Positions 27,973 to 38,066 are shown, counted from the stretch's first letter. The stretch is 64,000 nt of DNA from an archaeon (GCA_028279705.1 JANQNF010000012.1:160163-224162); one strand, 5' to 3'. The notes: generated from the sequence alone by a model not told the origin. Program-made: numbers and translations.

Positions 27973-29497
27973 AGTATTTCGGATGGTGGGTCTTCCTTGG
28001 TATCTTCTCAAGAAGCATGTCATGCTTTTCACCAACGCCCACAGCCCTTGATTCCCTGGCTATCCTCAGTGCCCTTTCCAGTTTGTAGTTCTTTTCAGCG
28101 TATATCTCAAATAGAGTGTCACCCTTTTTGACACCTTCGCCTATCTTTTTCTTAAGAATTATACCAGATCCCTTGTCTTTTGGCGTCCCGGCAGCTCTTG
28201 ATATTTCGACTATCGCGTGGTTGTCCACCCAGCTGACGACACCCCCGACATTTGATTTGACTTCAGCCTTTTCAGTGCCTACAGGGATGTCATCGGGCTT
28301 TATGTTGGGGTCCCCGCCCTGCGCTTCTATTATCTCCTTCAGCTTTTCATAGGCCTTACCAGTCCTTACGAGCCTCATTGCCTCCTTGTATCCACCCCTT
28401 CCCATCTTGAAGTCCAGGAGCATCCCGGCTATGTCGCATACTTTGTCAATGGTATCTTCAGGACCCTTGCCGGTCTTTAGTATTGAGAGTGCCTCCCGTG
28501 CCTCCAGTGCCGGGCCTATGCCGCAGCCTATTGGCTGTTCGCCATACGTTGATGCACCGACGGTCTGTATGCCTAGTTTCTTTCCAAGATCTATGAACTG
28601 TCCTGCAAGTCCTTCAGCTTCCTTTGTAGTCTTGACCTTTGTATCTTCTCCTGTTGGAATGTCTATGACAAGATATTTGGCACCCACTGCTTTCTTCTTT
28701 GACATTACCGATGGTAGCAGCAGTGGGTCTATCGAGAGCGGATATTCTATCTTTATGAAAAGGTCGTCTGCCGGTGCCAGGTCGACTGCGCCGCCCCATA
28801 CAAGGCAGCAGTTTATCTTATTGACGACTTTTTTGATTTCATCGAAATCGAGTTCCACAGGCGCAAGACATTCGAACCTGTCCGCGGTCCCTGCAGGAGA
28901 CGTTATTGCACGGCTGGATGTCTTTGGTATTGTGAGTCCGGCAGCCCCTATTATCGGGACGAGTATCATCGAAGTCTTGTCACCCGGCACTCCTCCGATG
29001 CTGTGCTTATCGTATATCTGCTTCTTTCCAAGGTCAAGCATTTTGCCTGTGTACGCCATGGACTTTGACAGCGCCGCGACTTCTCCTGTGGTCATGCCGT
29101 GGTTGTAGAGCGCCGTCACGAATGCAGTCATCTCTATTTCCGACAGTTTCCTGTGTACAGTATCCTCAACTATGTGGTTTATCTGCTCTCCTGTCAGAGT
29201 CTTCCCGGAAAGCTTTTCCCTTATGTGTATGAGCGATGACGGGGGCTCCGAAGGCATCACGGCTATCATGTCACCGGCCTTTGCTCTCATGTGTTCCATT
29301 ATTTCCCCGTAAAGCCCTATTTCACCCTCTTTTATGAAACGGGTAGCGATGTTTACTATAGCGGTTCCTTTCTGCTTTCCGAGTACAAGATCTACCCTGT
29401 CAAGCGTCCTGACGTCGATTTCTTCAGCATCTTCCTTGTTTAATATGACGATGGGCTTTTCAGCTTCAAGACCGAGAATCTTTGATTTCAGTTTCAT
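27956..29497 (-). CDS. deoA: AMP phosphorylase
   Basis: KHSIGGVPGDKTSMILVPIIGAAGLTIPKTSSRAITSPAGTADRFE, archaeal AMP phosphorylase/thymidine phosphorylase family. Confidence 0.92.
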   Translation of the reverse strand: MKLKSKILGLEAEKPIVILNKEDAEEIDVRTLDRVDLVLGKQKGTAIVNIATRFIKEGEIGLYGEIMEHMRAKAGDMIAVMPSEPPSSLIHIREKLSGKTLTGEQINHIVEDTVHRKLSEIEMTAFVTALYNHGMTTGEVAALSKSMAYTGKMLDLGKKQIYDKHSIGGVPGDKTSMILVPIIGAAGLTIPKTSSRAITSPAGTADRFECLAPVELDFDEIKKVVNKINCCLVWGGAVDLAPADDLFIKIEYPLSIDPLLLPSVMSKKKAVGAKYLVIDIPTGEDTKVKTTKEAEGLAGQFIDLGKKLGIQTVGASTYGEQPIGCGIGPALEAREALSILKTGKGPEDTIDKVCDIAGMLLDFKMGRGGYKEAMRLVRTGKAYEKLKEIIEAQGGDPNIKPDDIPVGTEKAEVKSNVGGVVSWVDNHAIVEISRAAGTPKDKGSGIILKKKIGEGVKKGDTLFEIYAEKNYKLERALRIARESRAVGVGEKHDMLLEKIPRKTHHPKYFILER

Positions 29498-30771
29498 TAA
29501 GACCACTTCTTTAGTGCCTCCGCAAGCTCATTATTAGTTTTGGCATGGTCCTTTAAATCAATTCCATTCATGACCGCGTCCACTGCCTGTCTTATCGCTT
29601 TCCCGCCGGCTCTCGTACCTTTTGGGTGGCCATGACAGCCGCCACCAAATTGCATCACTATGTTCTTTCCAAGTATCTCCATAAGATCGTCAATGTGTCC
29701 TGGGTGAAGACCACCCGAACAAACCGCAAACACTGGTTTTATGTCACCCCAGTTATCACCGAGCACGTGATCATGCTCCTTTATCATCGTGTCTTCCATT
29801 TCATGTTCTATGTCGATCACTTCAGCCTTCTTGCCCTGCATCTTCCCGACAACGGTTCCTATGTGTATCTGGTCGACTCCTATCAGTCTTGAAGTTTCTG
29901 CAAGCACCATCATGGACACGCCGTGCTTTGGATTTCTCGTAAGAGCTGCATGTCCCGCCCTGTGTGCATGCATCACAAGCTTTAAGTCTCGGTTTTCATT
30001 TCTCAGTGACTGAAGGCCTGCCCATCCTGTTGCGAGTATGTCTACCATCAGGTACTCGTTTCCGCTGTCCTTGACAAACCTAGCCCTCCTAAGCATTTCC
30101 ATGGTCTCGGCTGTAACGTTTGGCATGTACATCTTCTTTTCTCCAGTCTCCTTCTCAGCCTTTTCTTTCATCCTGACAGTTTCCGTGACCCTCTTTTCGA
30201 ATTTGTTGAACTTCATGTGGGAAAGGTTCTCGTCATCCTTTACGATGTCGAGTCCGCCAACCCACGCTTCATAAGCAACCTTTGCATGCTCCTTTTCATT
30301 CAGTCCGAGCTTGGGCTTGACTATCGTTCCTGTAAGTGGCCTGTCCTTGACTTTTGTTATTCTTCTGACACCATTTATTCCAAACATCGGTCCCCTGAAG
30401 GATTTCATGATGCTTTTTGGCCAGTGTATGGATTCAAGCCTGAGCCCGTCTATCATCTTCATCCCAAAGATGTTTCCGGCAATTGAGCTGTGTATCTGCG
30501 ACATGTTGCCTTCTTCGAAAAGTTCAGAAGGGTATGCAATCTTTGCCCAGTTGCCCTTTATTGAGAAAACCTTGGCACCGATCTTTTGTATCTCCGGGCT
30601 CATTGTGCATACGTCAGTCCATGTCCCGATGCTTGATTCGGCAGCCACGTGTTCAGCCGCCTTCCTAACACTCAGCCCCTTTCCCGGGTCTATGTAGAAT
30701 TGACAGACGAGATCATTTGCTGTCGGCTTGTAGCCGAGTTGTACATAGCCAGAAGGTTTGATATGTTTCAT
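29497..30771 (-). CDS. rbcL: Ribulose-bisphosphate carboxylase, form III-like
   Basis: GTIVKPKLGL, GGLDIVKDDENL, MHAHRAGHAA, adjacent to AMP phosphorylase and R15P isomerase. Confidence 0.95.
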   Translation of the reverse strand: MKHIKPSGYVQLGYKPTANDLVCQFYIDPGKGLSVRKAAEHVAAESSIGTWTDVCTMSPEIQKIGAKVFSIKGNWAKIAYPSELFEEGNMSQIHSSIAGNIFGMKMIDGLRLESIHWPKSIMKSFRGPMFGINGVRRITKVKDRPLTGTIVKPKLGLNEKEHAKVAYEAWVGGLDIVKDDENLSHMKFNKFEKRVTETVRMKEKAEKETGEKKMYMPNVTAETMEMLRRARFVKDSGNEYLMVDILATGWAGLQSLRNENRDLKLVMHAHRAGHAALTRNPKHGVSMMVLAETSRLIGVDQIHIGTVVGKMQGKKAEVIDIEHEMEDTMIKEHDHVLGDNWGDIKPVFAVCSGGLHPGHIDDLMEILGKNIVMQFGGGCHGHPKGTRAGGKAIRQAVDAVMNGIDLKDHAKTNNELAEALKKWS

Positions 30772-30827
30772 CAAGACACCAATATACATATATCGCAAAT
30801 CTGAAATAAAAGTTAATCCGGAGTGGA

Positions 30828-31652
30828 CTAACCAAGCCAGGGATAAGCCTTCCGTACTTCCTGTATGAACACGGATGGCGGGAAATCGCCAAGCTCTGAT
30901 ATTATTGCGGTTATGAGTTTCGGATCCACTCGCTCAAAGGCAAGGTTCATTATGTCGACTCCTTTCGGTGACTTGTCCCATACTTCCTTTGAATCTCGCC
31001 TCTCTATAGGCTCCCTCTTTCCAAAGACCGTCAGTGGATCGTATTTCCACGAGTCGGTGCAGCAGTAAGTGTCGGTGTCGTATTTCTCCGCGATCTCGGC
31101 AAACATCTCGCTTCCAATCTTATTGATGACTTTTCCTTCACTTGTCACAGCGTCGCAACCCATGAAGAATACGTCACTGTCTCGAAGCGCCATCCTTGCA
31201 CCCGAGTCTACCCACATCGTGACAGGAACGCCAATGGATGATATCTCTTTTGCAGTTTTCCTTCCCTGGAAAAGAGGCCTGGTCTCAGTGCAGTATAGCT
31301 GGAATTTCACACCATTTTCCTTTGCCTTCTTCAGGACGCCCATTACAGCTGACGAATGACAGTGCGTGAATACGATCATGTCGTCTTCTACCTTCTTTGC
31401 TCCGTATTCAAAAAGCCTGTCAGAGTCCTTGAAGTGTTGCAGTGCCTGCGGACCCAATGTTGCAGGATCTTTCTTTACAAACTCTACGGCATTCCTAAGG
31501 CACGGTTCTGTTACCCTGAGCGATACCAGCTTTTCGACAGCCTTATTGTCGTTTCTTATCATCAGCGCTTTCACTGCCGCTTCGGCGACCGCTTCCGCAC
31601 CCTGTATCTTGACGGACTTTATATCCCTGCATATCTGCTCGAACTTGTCCAT
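30828..31652 (-). CDS. Ribose-1,5-bisphosphate isomerase (eIF2B-related)
   Basis: DDMIVFTHCHSSAVMGVLKKAKENG, CTETRPLFQGRKTAKE, GCDAVTSEGKVINKIGS. Confidence 0.92.
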   Translation of the reverse strand: MDKFEQICRDIKSVKIQGAEAVAEAAVKALMIRNDNKAVEKLVSLRVTEPCLRNAVEFVKKDPATLGPQALQHFKDSDRLFEYGAKKVEDDMIVFTHCHSSAVMGVLKKAKENGVKFQLYCTETRPLFQGRKTAKEISSIGVPVTMWVDSGARMALRDSDVFFMGCDAVTSEGKVINKIGSEMFAEIAEKYDTDTYCCTDSWKYDPLTVFGKREPIERRDSKEVWDKSPKGVDIMNLAFERVDPKLITAIISELGDFPPSVFIQEVRKAYPWLG

Positions 31653-31690
31653 ATAATTAATTTAAAACTCTTTCTATAAATTAGAACCAC

Positions 31691-31800
31691 GCGGAGATGG
31701 CCGAGTGGCTCAGGCGATCGGCTGCAGGCGGTATGGAAAGGCACTTTTGCCGATGACCGAGAGATACCGATTCAGAGGGGTTCGATTCCCCTTCTCCGCT
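31691..31800 (+). tRNA. tRNA-Cys(GCA), intron-containing (candidate 38-nt intron 31728..31765)
   Basis: Acceptor GCGGAGA/TCTCCGC, U73, T-arm AGGGG-TTCGATT-CCCCT; removing 31728..31765 gives ATCGG-CTGCAGA-CCGAT anticodon arm. Confidence 0.75.
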
Positions 31801-31818
31801 TTCTGATCCCACGCTTAA

Positions 31819-31932
31819 TCAGAGTACAAGCTCGCCTTTGTCCTTTATGTGATACTTTATCTCTTTCAGTTCGGCTTTTATACCTTCCATCTCCTTTAGA
31901 AGTCTTTTCATGAGAAGCGTGTCGTGATTCAT
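31819..31932 (-). CDS. 37-aa micro-ORF (helical)
   Basis: MNHDTLLMKRLLKEMEGIKAELKEIKYHIKDKGELVL*, divergent from the wHTH gene. Confidence 0.3.
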   Translation of the reverse strand: MNHDTLLMKRLLKEMEGIKAELKEIKYHIKDKGELVL

Positions 31933-32036
31933 GTATAATGCTTGTAAACGCTCCTTTAAATACTTTACATGGGAGTAAGTTAGTTACTTTTATTGTATGG
32001 AAAATGATTTGTTTAAAGTTACGAATGCTATTATAT

Positions 32037-32315
32037 ATGAAAAAGAAAGACGACGTTCTCAACGTGCTTTCCAAGAAATATTCTTACGAGATGCTTAAGA
32101 ACCTCAGGGAAAGTCCCAAGAGGTTCAAGGACCTTTCTTCCGTATGCTACATCGAAAAGATGCGTGCACAGCGCCTCAAGGAGTTCGAAGACTTAAAGCT
32201 TCTTGACGTGAAAGTCAAGCGCGTCGGCAGGCGTGCAGTGTCGATATACAAGCTTTCAGATGTAGGTAAAGAGACACTCAAGCTTGCAGAAGACATAAAA
32301 AAGCTGCAGAAATGA
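32037..32315 (+). CDS. Winged-helix transcriptional regulator
   Basis: KKKDDVLNVLSKKYSYEMLKNLRESPKRFKDLSSV...RVGRRAVSIYKLSDVGKETL. Confidence 0.65.
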   Translation: MKKKDDVLNVLSKKYSYEMLKNLRESPKRFKDLSSVCYIEKMRAQRLKEFEDLKLLDVKVKRVGRRAVSIYKLSDVGKETLKLAEDIKKLQK

Positions 32316-32316
32316 G

Positions 32317-33021
32317 TCAGATGATGCCCATTTCCCTGAAGCTGACGTAGCCGTTTCTTCCTATTATTACATGGTCCACTATTTCTATTCCGAGAAGTTT
32401 TCCCGACTTGATGAGCTTTTTTGTAAACTTCACGTCATCATCACTTGGGGAAGGATCTCCTGACGGGTGGTTATGAACGAGTATCATGCCTGCGGCAGAA
32501 TCCCTCACAGCTGTTGAGAAAACTTCCCTTGGATGTACGCTGTTTGTGTTGAGACACCCTATGCTTATTATGTCGTTTCCTATCATCCTTTTCTTAGCAT
32601 CCAGGTATATGCCCCTTAGGAACTCTTTTTTCAGGTTCCTCATCCTTGGGATCATGAGCTTTGCTATGTGGTCCGGGCTTTCTACAGTATTTCCTTCAAC
32701 GTTCATCTCGCATGCGGCCCTTCTTCCAAGCTCGATTGCCGACAGTATGCTGCATGCCTTTGCATTGCTTAGGCCCGGTATCTTGTTTAGTTCCCTCACA
32801 CTCGCGTTGGACAGTCTTGGAAGGCTGTATTCGGATAGTATCTTTCCCGCGAGCTGGAAGACACCACCGTTCCTGCCGCCTGAGCCTACTATCGCGCAGA
32901 TGAGTTCTGCGTTGCTGAGTGATTCTGCGCCGTGGCTGAGAAGTCTTTCCCTTGGTCTCTGGTGCAGCGGGACATCCTTCATCTCTAGTCTATACCCTGG
33001 AGTATCGTCTGTCATAATCAA
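32317..33021 (-). CDS. radC: RadC/JAB-domain protein
   Basis: RPRERLLSHGAESLSNAELICAIVGSG, LVHNHPSGDPSPSDDDVKFTKKL. Confidence 0.92.
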   Translation of the reverse strand: MIMTDDTPGYRLEMKDVPLHQRPRERLLSHGAESLSNAELICAIVGSGGRNGGVFQLAGKILSEYSLPRLSNASVRELNKIPGLSNAKACSILSAIELGRRAACEMNVEGNTVESPDHIAKLMIPRMRNLKKEFLRGIYLDAKKRMIGNDIISIGCLNTNSVHPREVFSTAVRDSAAGMILVHNHPSGDPSPSDDDVKFTKKLIKSGKLLGIEIVDHVIIGRNGYVSFREMGII

Positions 33022-33031
33022 TCGAGAAATC

Positions 33032-33979
33032 TCAGTCCCTTACGCCTTCCCCAAGTACCCTGAAGACGGCCTCGCCTTCCGGCAGTGACGGCGAGTCTAT
33101 GAGCCTTCCTATCCTCTTCTCGCCTTTGGACTTCCTAAGGTAGACCCTGAATGTTGCCTGGTGGCCGAGTATGTGACCACCTATCGGTGCCGTCGGGTCA
33201 CCGAAAAGTATGTCAGGCCTGGACATCACCTGGTTCGTTATGTATATTGCTGCGTTATAGACGTCTGCCAGTTTCTGAAGCTGGTGCAGGTGCCTGTTTA
33301 GTTTCTGCTGCCTGTCTGCAAGCGTTCCGCGGCCTGTGTAATCGGACCTGAACGCTGATGAAATGGAGTCTACTATTATGATCTTGACGCCGCCGGTCTT
33401 TAGAAGCTCTTCAGACTTCTCAGCAAGTATCACCTGGTGGTCGCTGTTGTAAGCCTTTGCAACGTAAATGTTCTTCAGTGCGGTATCGGGGTTTATTCCC
33501 GCGGCCTTTGCCATCTGCTGGATCCTTTCCGGCCTGAATGTTCCTTCAGTATCTATGAAAACGGCCTTTCCGCCGAGTCCGCCCTTGTCTTTTGGGAGCT
33601 GTACATTGACTGCAAGCTGCAGACCTATCTGAGATTTACCTGAACCGAATGCACCATGCATCTCTGTTATGGCCTGCGTTTCTATACCGCCGCCAAGCAT
33701 CTCGTCCAGTGCCTTTGACCCAGTCGTTATTCTTCCCATCTGCTGCCTTTTCTTAAGAGATTCAGTCGCAGGTTCAAAACCCATCTTGAGTTTCGTCCTC
33801 GCATCAGCAATGAGTTTTTCTGCAGTGTCGGCACCAATGCCTGCAGCTGCGGAAAGGACACCCGCTGATGAAGCAGCTATGCTCATCAGATCAGTGAAGC
33901 CAGCTTCCTTGAGCTTTTCACTGGTCTTTTCTCCTATGCCATTCACGTCTTCTATCGAACCTTCTGTCATGTCAACCAA
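33032..33979 (-). CDS. radA: DNA repair and recombination protein RadA
   Basis: HhH N-term, MHGAFGSGKSQIGLQLAV Walker A, FIDTEGTFRPERI, DSISSAFRSDYTGRGTLADRQQKLNRHLHQL. Confidence 0.97.
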   Translation of the reverse strand: MVDMTEGSIEDVNGIGEKTSEKLKEAGFTDLMSIAASSAGVLSAAAGIGADTAEKLIADARTKLKMGFEPATESLKKRQQMGRITTGSKALDEMLGGGIETQAITEMHGAFGSGKSQIGLQLAVNVQLPKDKGGLGGKAVFIDTEGTFRPERIQQMAKAAGINPDTALKNIYVAKAYNSDHQVILAEKSEELLKTGGVKIIIVDSISSAFRSDYTGRGTLADRQQKLNRHLHQLQKLADVYNAAIYITNQVMSRPDILFGDPTAPIGGHILGHQATFRVYLRKSKGEKRIGRLIDSPSLPEGEAVFRVLGEGVRD

Positions 33980-34225
33980 CTATCTAATTAAATGAAGCTG
34001 AGATTTATAAACTCCGCGAGTACGCGCTGCCCCCTCTTCATCCGGAACCTTTTGTATTCCATGATATTCTTGAATTTTCAAACCCATTTAAAGGTAACGG
34101 AAGGGTAGCATTCCGCTATTCCGCTAGAATAAAAGCGATATGAAGCTAACACGCACGAGCTTTCCGGTAAAATCCAAATCAAGAATGAACGTTCTTTTGT
34201 GCGCTAATTTTTGACCCTGTCAATA

Positions 34226-35275
34226 TCAGCTGCCAACCTTTGCGAGAAGTGCATGGCATTCGCCTTTGACGTCGACGTCAGAAACGCTGTTTGCAACGAT
34301 CTCGGGTTCCTTGCTGAGGTCATTTGTTTTTACCCTGCCTTCTATCATGATCTCCTTTCCTGTTGCAGGGAACTTGTCCCAGAAATCATCATGACCTATC
34401 TCGTTGAATTCTTTCCTGACCTCTTCTGCGCCTTTGCCAAAGAGTTTCTCCGCCTGCTCCCTGAAGAACACGACCCTTATGTTCGCGGTGCCGTCATCAA
34501 CTACTCCTGTAAGAAGCAGGTTTGACATTGGTTTCACTATTCCGTGTTCCTTGCACCCAAGCCCGCCTTCCTTCTCTTCAAGCTTGCCGTTGCATTGAGG
34601 GCATGTCTCAAAGTAAGGCCTCTTCCTGTATACTTGCACTATGCATCCCCTGACTATCACACTCATTCCGGGCTGCGCTGCCTTTATCTCAACTCTCTGC
34701 GCCGCCTGCTGGGGCTGCCCTTCTGTTGAGTTGTGTACCACTTCATCCTCGTCGGGCCCGGGATCGTCACCCTGCTCGACTACCTTTATCTTCCCCCTCT
34801 TTCCGAGACGAAGTTCTACCCCGTCCCTGTAATTATCCTTCTTGGCCCACGCGCCGGTAACCTCAATCTTGTCTCCCCTCTTGAGCCCAGTCGATGCTAT
34901 TAGACCCACTTCGTCGTTCCAGAGCGGAAACCTTATCGTCCCGCTGTCGTCAGAAAGTATGATGCTTGATACCCTCCCGGTCTTTCCGTTCTTGTTGAAC
35001 TCCCTTACATCGAACACGCTTGCAACCCTTGCAACAACATCGACGTTTCTCATGTCTGGCACGATGTTTACTATCTTCAGGTCGCGCTTAGTCTCCTTTA
35101 TCAGTTCCACTCCGAGCTCCCTTCCGACTATGTATGCAGCACCTTCCTCGGAAACAAGATCGGAAAGCTCCGTCTGCTTGTCCTTTATCAGTTTCCTTAT
35201 CTCTTCTTCGGCCTTGCCGGTTTTGCCTGAAATTTCACTTATCAGCTCGTCAACAGAAAGCATGACTATTTTCAT
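34226..35275 (-). CDS. RPA/OB-fold single-stranded DNA-binding protein
   Basis: OB-fold segments with FETCPQCNGKLEEKEGGLGCKEHG zinc ribbon typical of archaeal RPA. Confidence 0.85.
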   Translation of the reverse strand: MKIVMLSVDELISEISGKTGKAEEEIRKLIKDKQTELSDLVSEEGAAYIVGRELGVELIKETKRDLKIVNIVPDMRNVDVVARVASVFDVREFNKNGKTGRVSSIILSDDSGTIRFPLWNDEVGLIASTGLKRGDKIEVTGAWAKKDNYRDGVELRLGKRGKIKVVEQGDDPGPDEDEVVHNSTEGQPQQAAQRVEIKAAQPGMSVIVRGCIVQVYRKRPYFETCPQCNGKLEEKEGGLGCKEHGIVKPMSNLLLTGVVDDGTANIRVVFFREQAEKLFGKGAEEVRKEFNEIGHDDFWDKFPATGKEIMIEGRVKTNDLSKEPEIVANSVSDVDVKGECHALLAKVGS

Positions 35276-35358
35276 GTCATTCAGATTTAAATGGTTTGCG
35301 GAAAAAGGTGGAATTTTGAAATTTAATAAGACAACGGGTCAATAATCAATAGAAGAGC

Positions 35359-36234
35359 ATGCATCCTATATACGAGAGGATATCCAAGGCAACTTTCGGC
35401 TGGCTCGTTGAAAAGTACATAATCAACTTCGAGCCGCTGAAGCAGCACCTGAGGGGTGCCAGGATAAACGTCCTCTTAAAGACGTGGGTATCTGTCATAT
35501 TTTTCACAACGCTTGTGACTTACATAGCTTCACTTGCAGCGATCATTGCAATCGGTTTTTTCATCGAAATATACATACTCCTCTACATAATAATGCTGGT
35601 ATTCATCCCAATACTTGCGGCATCCTTTGCCTTCCTCGTATTCTACATCTATCCCATGCAGATGGCAAAATCCCGGGCCAACTCGATAGAGAACAACCTT
35701 CCTTTTGCAATAACCCACATGGCAGCTACTGCATCTTCGGGCATACCTCCCGAGTTCATGTTCAACCTCATAGCAGGGTTCGAGGAATATGGTGAAATAT
35801 CAAGGGAAGCGCAGATGGTTGTGAAAAACATAAGGACGTTTGGGTCTTCCAGCGTTGCTGCGATGAAAAGCGTCGCCTCCCAGACCCCTTCAAAGGAACT
35901 AAGAGAGGTTCTCCTTGGCATAAGCTCGACGATAGAGACTGGTGGGAACCTCACATCATATCTCAAGGAGATGTCGGACAAGGCGCTTTTCGATTACAGG
36001 ATAAAGCGTGAGAAGTACCTGAAAACACTTTCGACGTACGCTGACATATACACCGCACTCCTCGTTGCAGCACCACTTTTCCTCCTCTCAACTCTTGCGA
36101 CCATGAGCATCATCGGCGGCGACATAATGGGATTCAGTACGTCAGAAATAGTGACACTGATGACATGGGCGGTGCTACCTCTCATGAACATAGGATTCCT
36201 CACGTTCATACACGTCACATATCCGGGTGTCTAG
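35359..36234 (+). CDS. Type II/IV pilus platform protein (TadC/FlaJ/GspF-like)
   Basis: Multi-TM GspF-like protein, co-directional with second platform gene and pilins. Confidence 0.8.
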   Translation: MHPIYERISKATFGWLVEKYIINFEPLKQHLRGARINVLLKTWVSVIFFTTLVTYIASLAAIIAIGFFIEIYILLYIIMLVFIPILAASFAFLVFYIYPMQMAKSRANSIENNLPFAITHMAATASSGIPPEFMFNLIAGFEEYGEISREAQMVVKNIRTFGSSSVAAMKSVASQTPSKELREVLLGISSTIETGGNLTSYLKEMSDKALFDYRIKREKYLKTLSTYADIYTALLVAAPLFLLSTLATMSIIGGDIMGFSTSEIVTLMTWAVLPLMNIGFLTFIHVTYPGV

Positions 36235-37095
36235 ATGGAACTGAAAAAATATATCATAGAGATAGTAAGCGTGATAATAGGTTCAGTCATAATACTGCTG
36301 AACATATTCGTTTTTCCAGCTGCGATGCCAGAGTTCATATTCGATATCATCCAGCCACTTATGAACATGGTGGGTGCCATGATAGCAATCATACCACCAG
36401 TCCTTGTATTCTACAGCAGGTACAAGGAAAACAAGGAAGTTGAAAAGGAGTTTACCATCTTCATGTCGGATTTCACAGAAGCCATAGACTCCGGGATGAC
36501 ACTGCCGATGGCACTGAAGTACTGCAGCGGCAAGGATTATGGGATATTGACAAAACATGTACAGGCGGTGGCGTCTCAGGTCAACTGGGGCGTGCCTTTC
36601 AGGGAGGCCCTGAAGATATTCTCAAACAAGATAGAATCGCTGCCCGTCAGGAGGGCCATTACAACTATAATAGAAACGTATAAGGTTGGCGGGAAGATAT
36701 CAGATACGTTGAAGGCAGTCGGTGAGAGCCTCATGGAAATAAACAAGATAAAGGCCGAGCGGTCCGTGTCCGTCCAATCGCAGATACTGACGTCATACCT
36801 GATATTCTTCGTTTTCATATTCATCCTTGTCATACTTCAAAGCTTCCTGATACCAGCGCTGACGCCGCAGGGCGGTATGGGAGTGCCTACGATGAGCGGC
36901 GGCGCTACACCGGAGATGTTTCCTCCAGAACTGTTCGTCAATTTCATTCTCATCCAGGGATTCTTCGCAGGACTTGCCACAGGGAAGATGGCTGAAGGTT
37001 CAGTCGTGGCCGGCGTGAAACACTCCATAGTGCTGACGGTAATAGGGTACAGCATATTCTCTGTTGCATCACACGTCCAGTTCAGCCTGTTCTGA
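36235..37095 (+). CDS. Type II/IV pilus platform protein (TadC/FlaJ/GspF-like), second subunit
   Basis: Starts directly after the preceding stop; GspF-like. Confidence 0.8.
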   Translation: MELKKYIIEIVSVIIGSVIILLNIFVFPAAMPEFIFDIIQPLMNMVGAMIAIIPPVLVFYSRYKENKEVEKEFTIFMSDFTEAIDSGMTLPMALKYCSGKDYGILTKHVQAVASQVNWGVPFREALKIFSNKIESLPVRRAITTIIETYKVGGKISDTLKAVGESLMEINKIKAERSVSVQSQILTSYLIFFVFIFILVILQSFLIPALTPQGGMGVPTMSGGATPEMFPPELFVNFILIQGFFAGLATGKMAEGSVVAGVKHSIVLTVIGYSIFSVASHVQFSLF

Positions 37096-37130
37096 GGGAA
37101 TATTTAAGTTGACGCGGGATAATCTATAAT

Positions 37131-37583
37131 ATGACAAAAAAGGGCATATCGCCTGTGGTCGCGGTAGTCGTTCTCATAGGAGTCGCGGTTATGCTCGGCG
37201 GCCTCGTTTCTTCATGGATGAACTCTTTTGTCACCAAGAGTACGCAGCATAACACGTGCGCGATTACTACCATGTACACAATATCCAGCGCAACCGTAAA
37301 CGAAACCAGCGGAAGACTCCTGATAACGGTGAAGAACATTGGAAAGAGCACGGTCTATAATTTCACCTTCGAGGCTGATAACGGGACCGTAATTGACGTG
37401 ATGCAGGCAACTTCGCCAGCGGAAACGTACACACTTGAGCCTGGAAGGACACAGTACGTGGAAACCAACATATCCAATTACAACGTATCGAGGCAAAACA
37501 TAACCAACATAGACACAGTGACTGTTCTTACGGAGTCATGTCCCGAATATGCACCAGAACCGATAAAAGTCACAAATATTTAA
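37131..37583 (+). CDS. Archaeal type IV pilin
   Basis: MTKKGISPVVAVVVLIGVAVMLGGLVSSW class III signal peptide. Confidence 0.85.
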   Translation: MTKKGISPVVAVVVLIGVAVMLGGLVSSWMNSFVTKSTQHNTCAITTMYTISSATVNETSGRLLITVKNIGKSTVYNFTFEADNGTVIDVMQATSPAETYTLEPGRTQYVETNISNYNVSRQNITNIDTVTVLTESCPEYAPEPIKVTNI

Positions 37584-37617
37584 AAGGAGCCAGAATCAAT
37601 AATAAAAAGGGGAATAA

Positions 37618-38055
37618 ATGAGAAGAAAAGACAAAGGTATATCACCTCTCGTCGCGGTTATAATGCTTATAGCATTCACGATGATCGTTGCCGGCATTCT
37701 CGCAGGGTGGGCAACAAGGTTTGCCACCGAGCAAAGGAGCATGCTGGAAAAGTGTGTGAGGGCAAATCTTGTCATAAAGAAAGCTGTTTATGATTCTGCT
37801 GACGGCAACCTGAGCCTGATGCTTTACAATGCAGGCACGGTCCCCCTGACGGACTTCCAGGCGCAGATCACCTATAACGACAACGGGCCGCCTTTGCCGG
37901 ATACGTGGAATATACAGTCCACATTGGCAGCCAATTCCCTCGAGACGTTCGTGCAAAACATCACTGACACCAACATAGACTATATCGAGATAAGATCGGC
38001 AGAGTGTCAGGGAGCATACGACCTCATCAGGGGTTACGACGTCGTCTTCTCCTAG
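37618..38055 (+). CDS. Archaeal type IV pilin
   Basis: MRRKDKGISPLVAVIMLIAFTMIVAGILAGW class III signal peptide. Confidence 0.85.
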   Translation: MRRKDKGISPLVAVIMLIAFTMIVAGILAGWATRFATEQRSMLEKCVRANLVIKKAVYDSADGNLSLMLYNAGTVPLTDFQAQITYNDNGPPLPDTWNIQSTLAANSLETFVQNITDTNIDYIEIRSAECQGAYDLIRGYDVVFS

Positions 38056-38066
38056 CTTTTTAGAAA

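Noticed and set aside
28386-29108. 240-aa plus-strand ORF
   Set aside because: Antisense to AMP phosphorylase.
33980-34225. Possible non-coding RNA between radA and the RPA gene (ATTCCGCTATTCCGCTAG repeat)
   Set aside because: Only a short tandem repeat and AT-rich spacer; no C/D, H/ACA or other recognisable RNA signature could be supported by eye.
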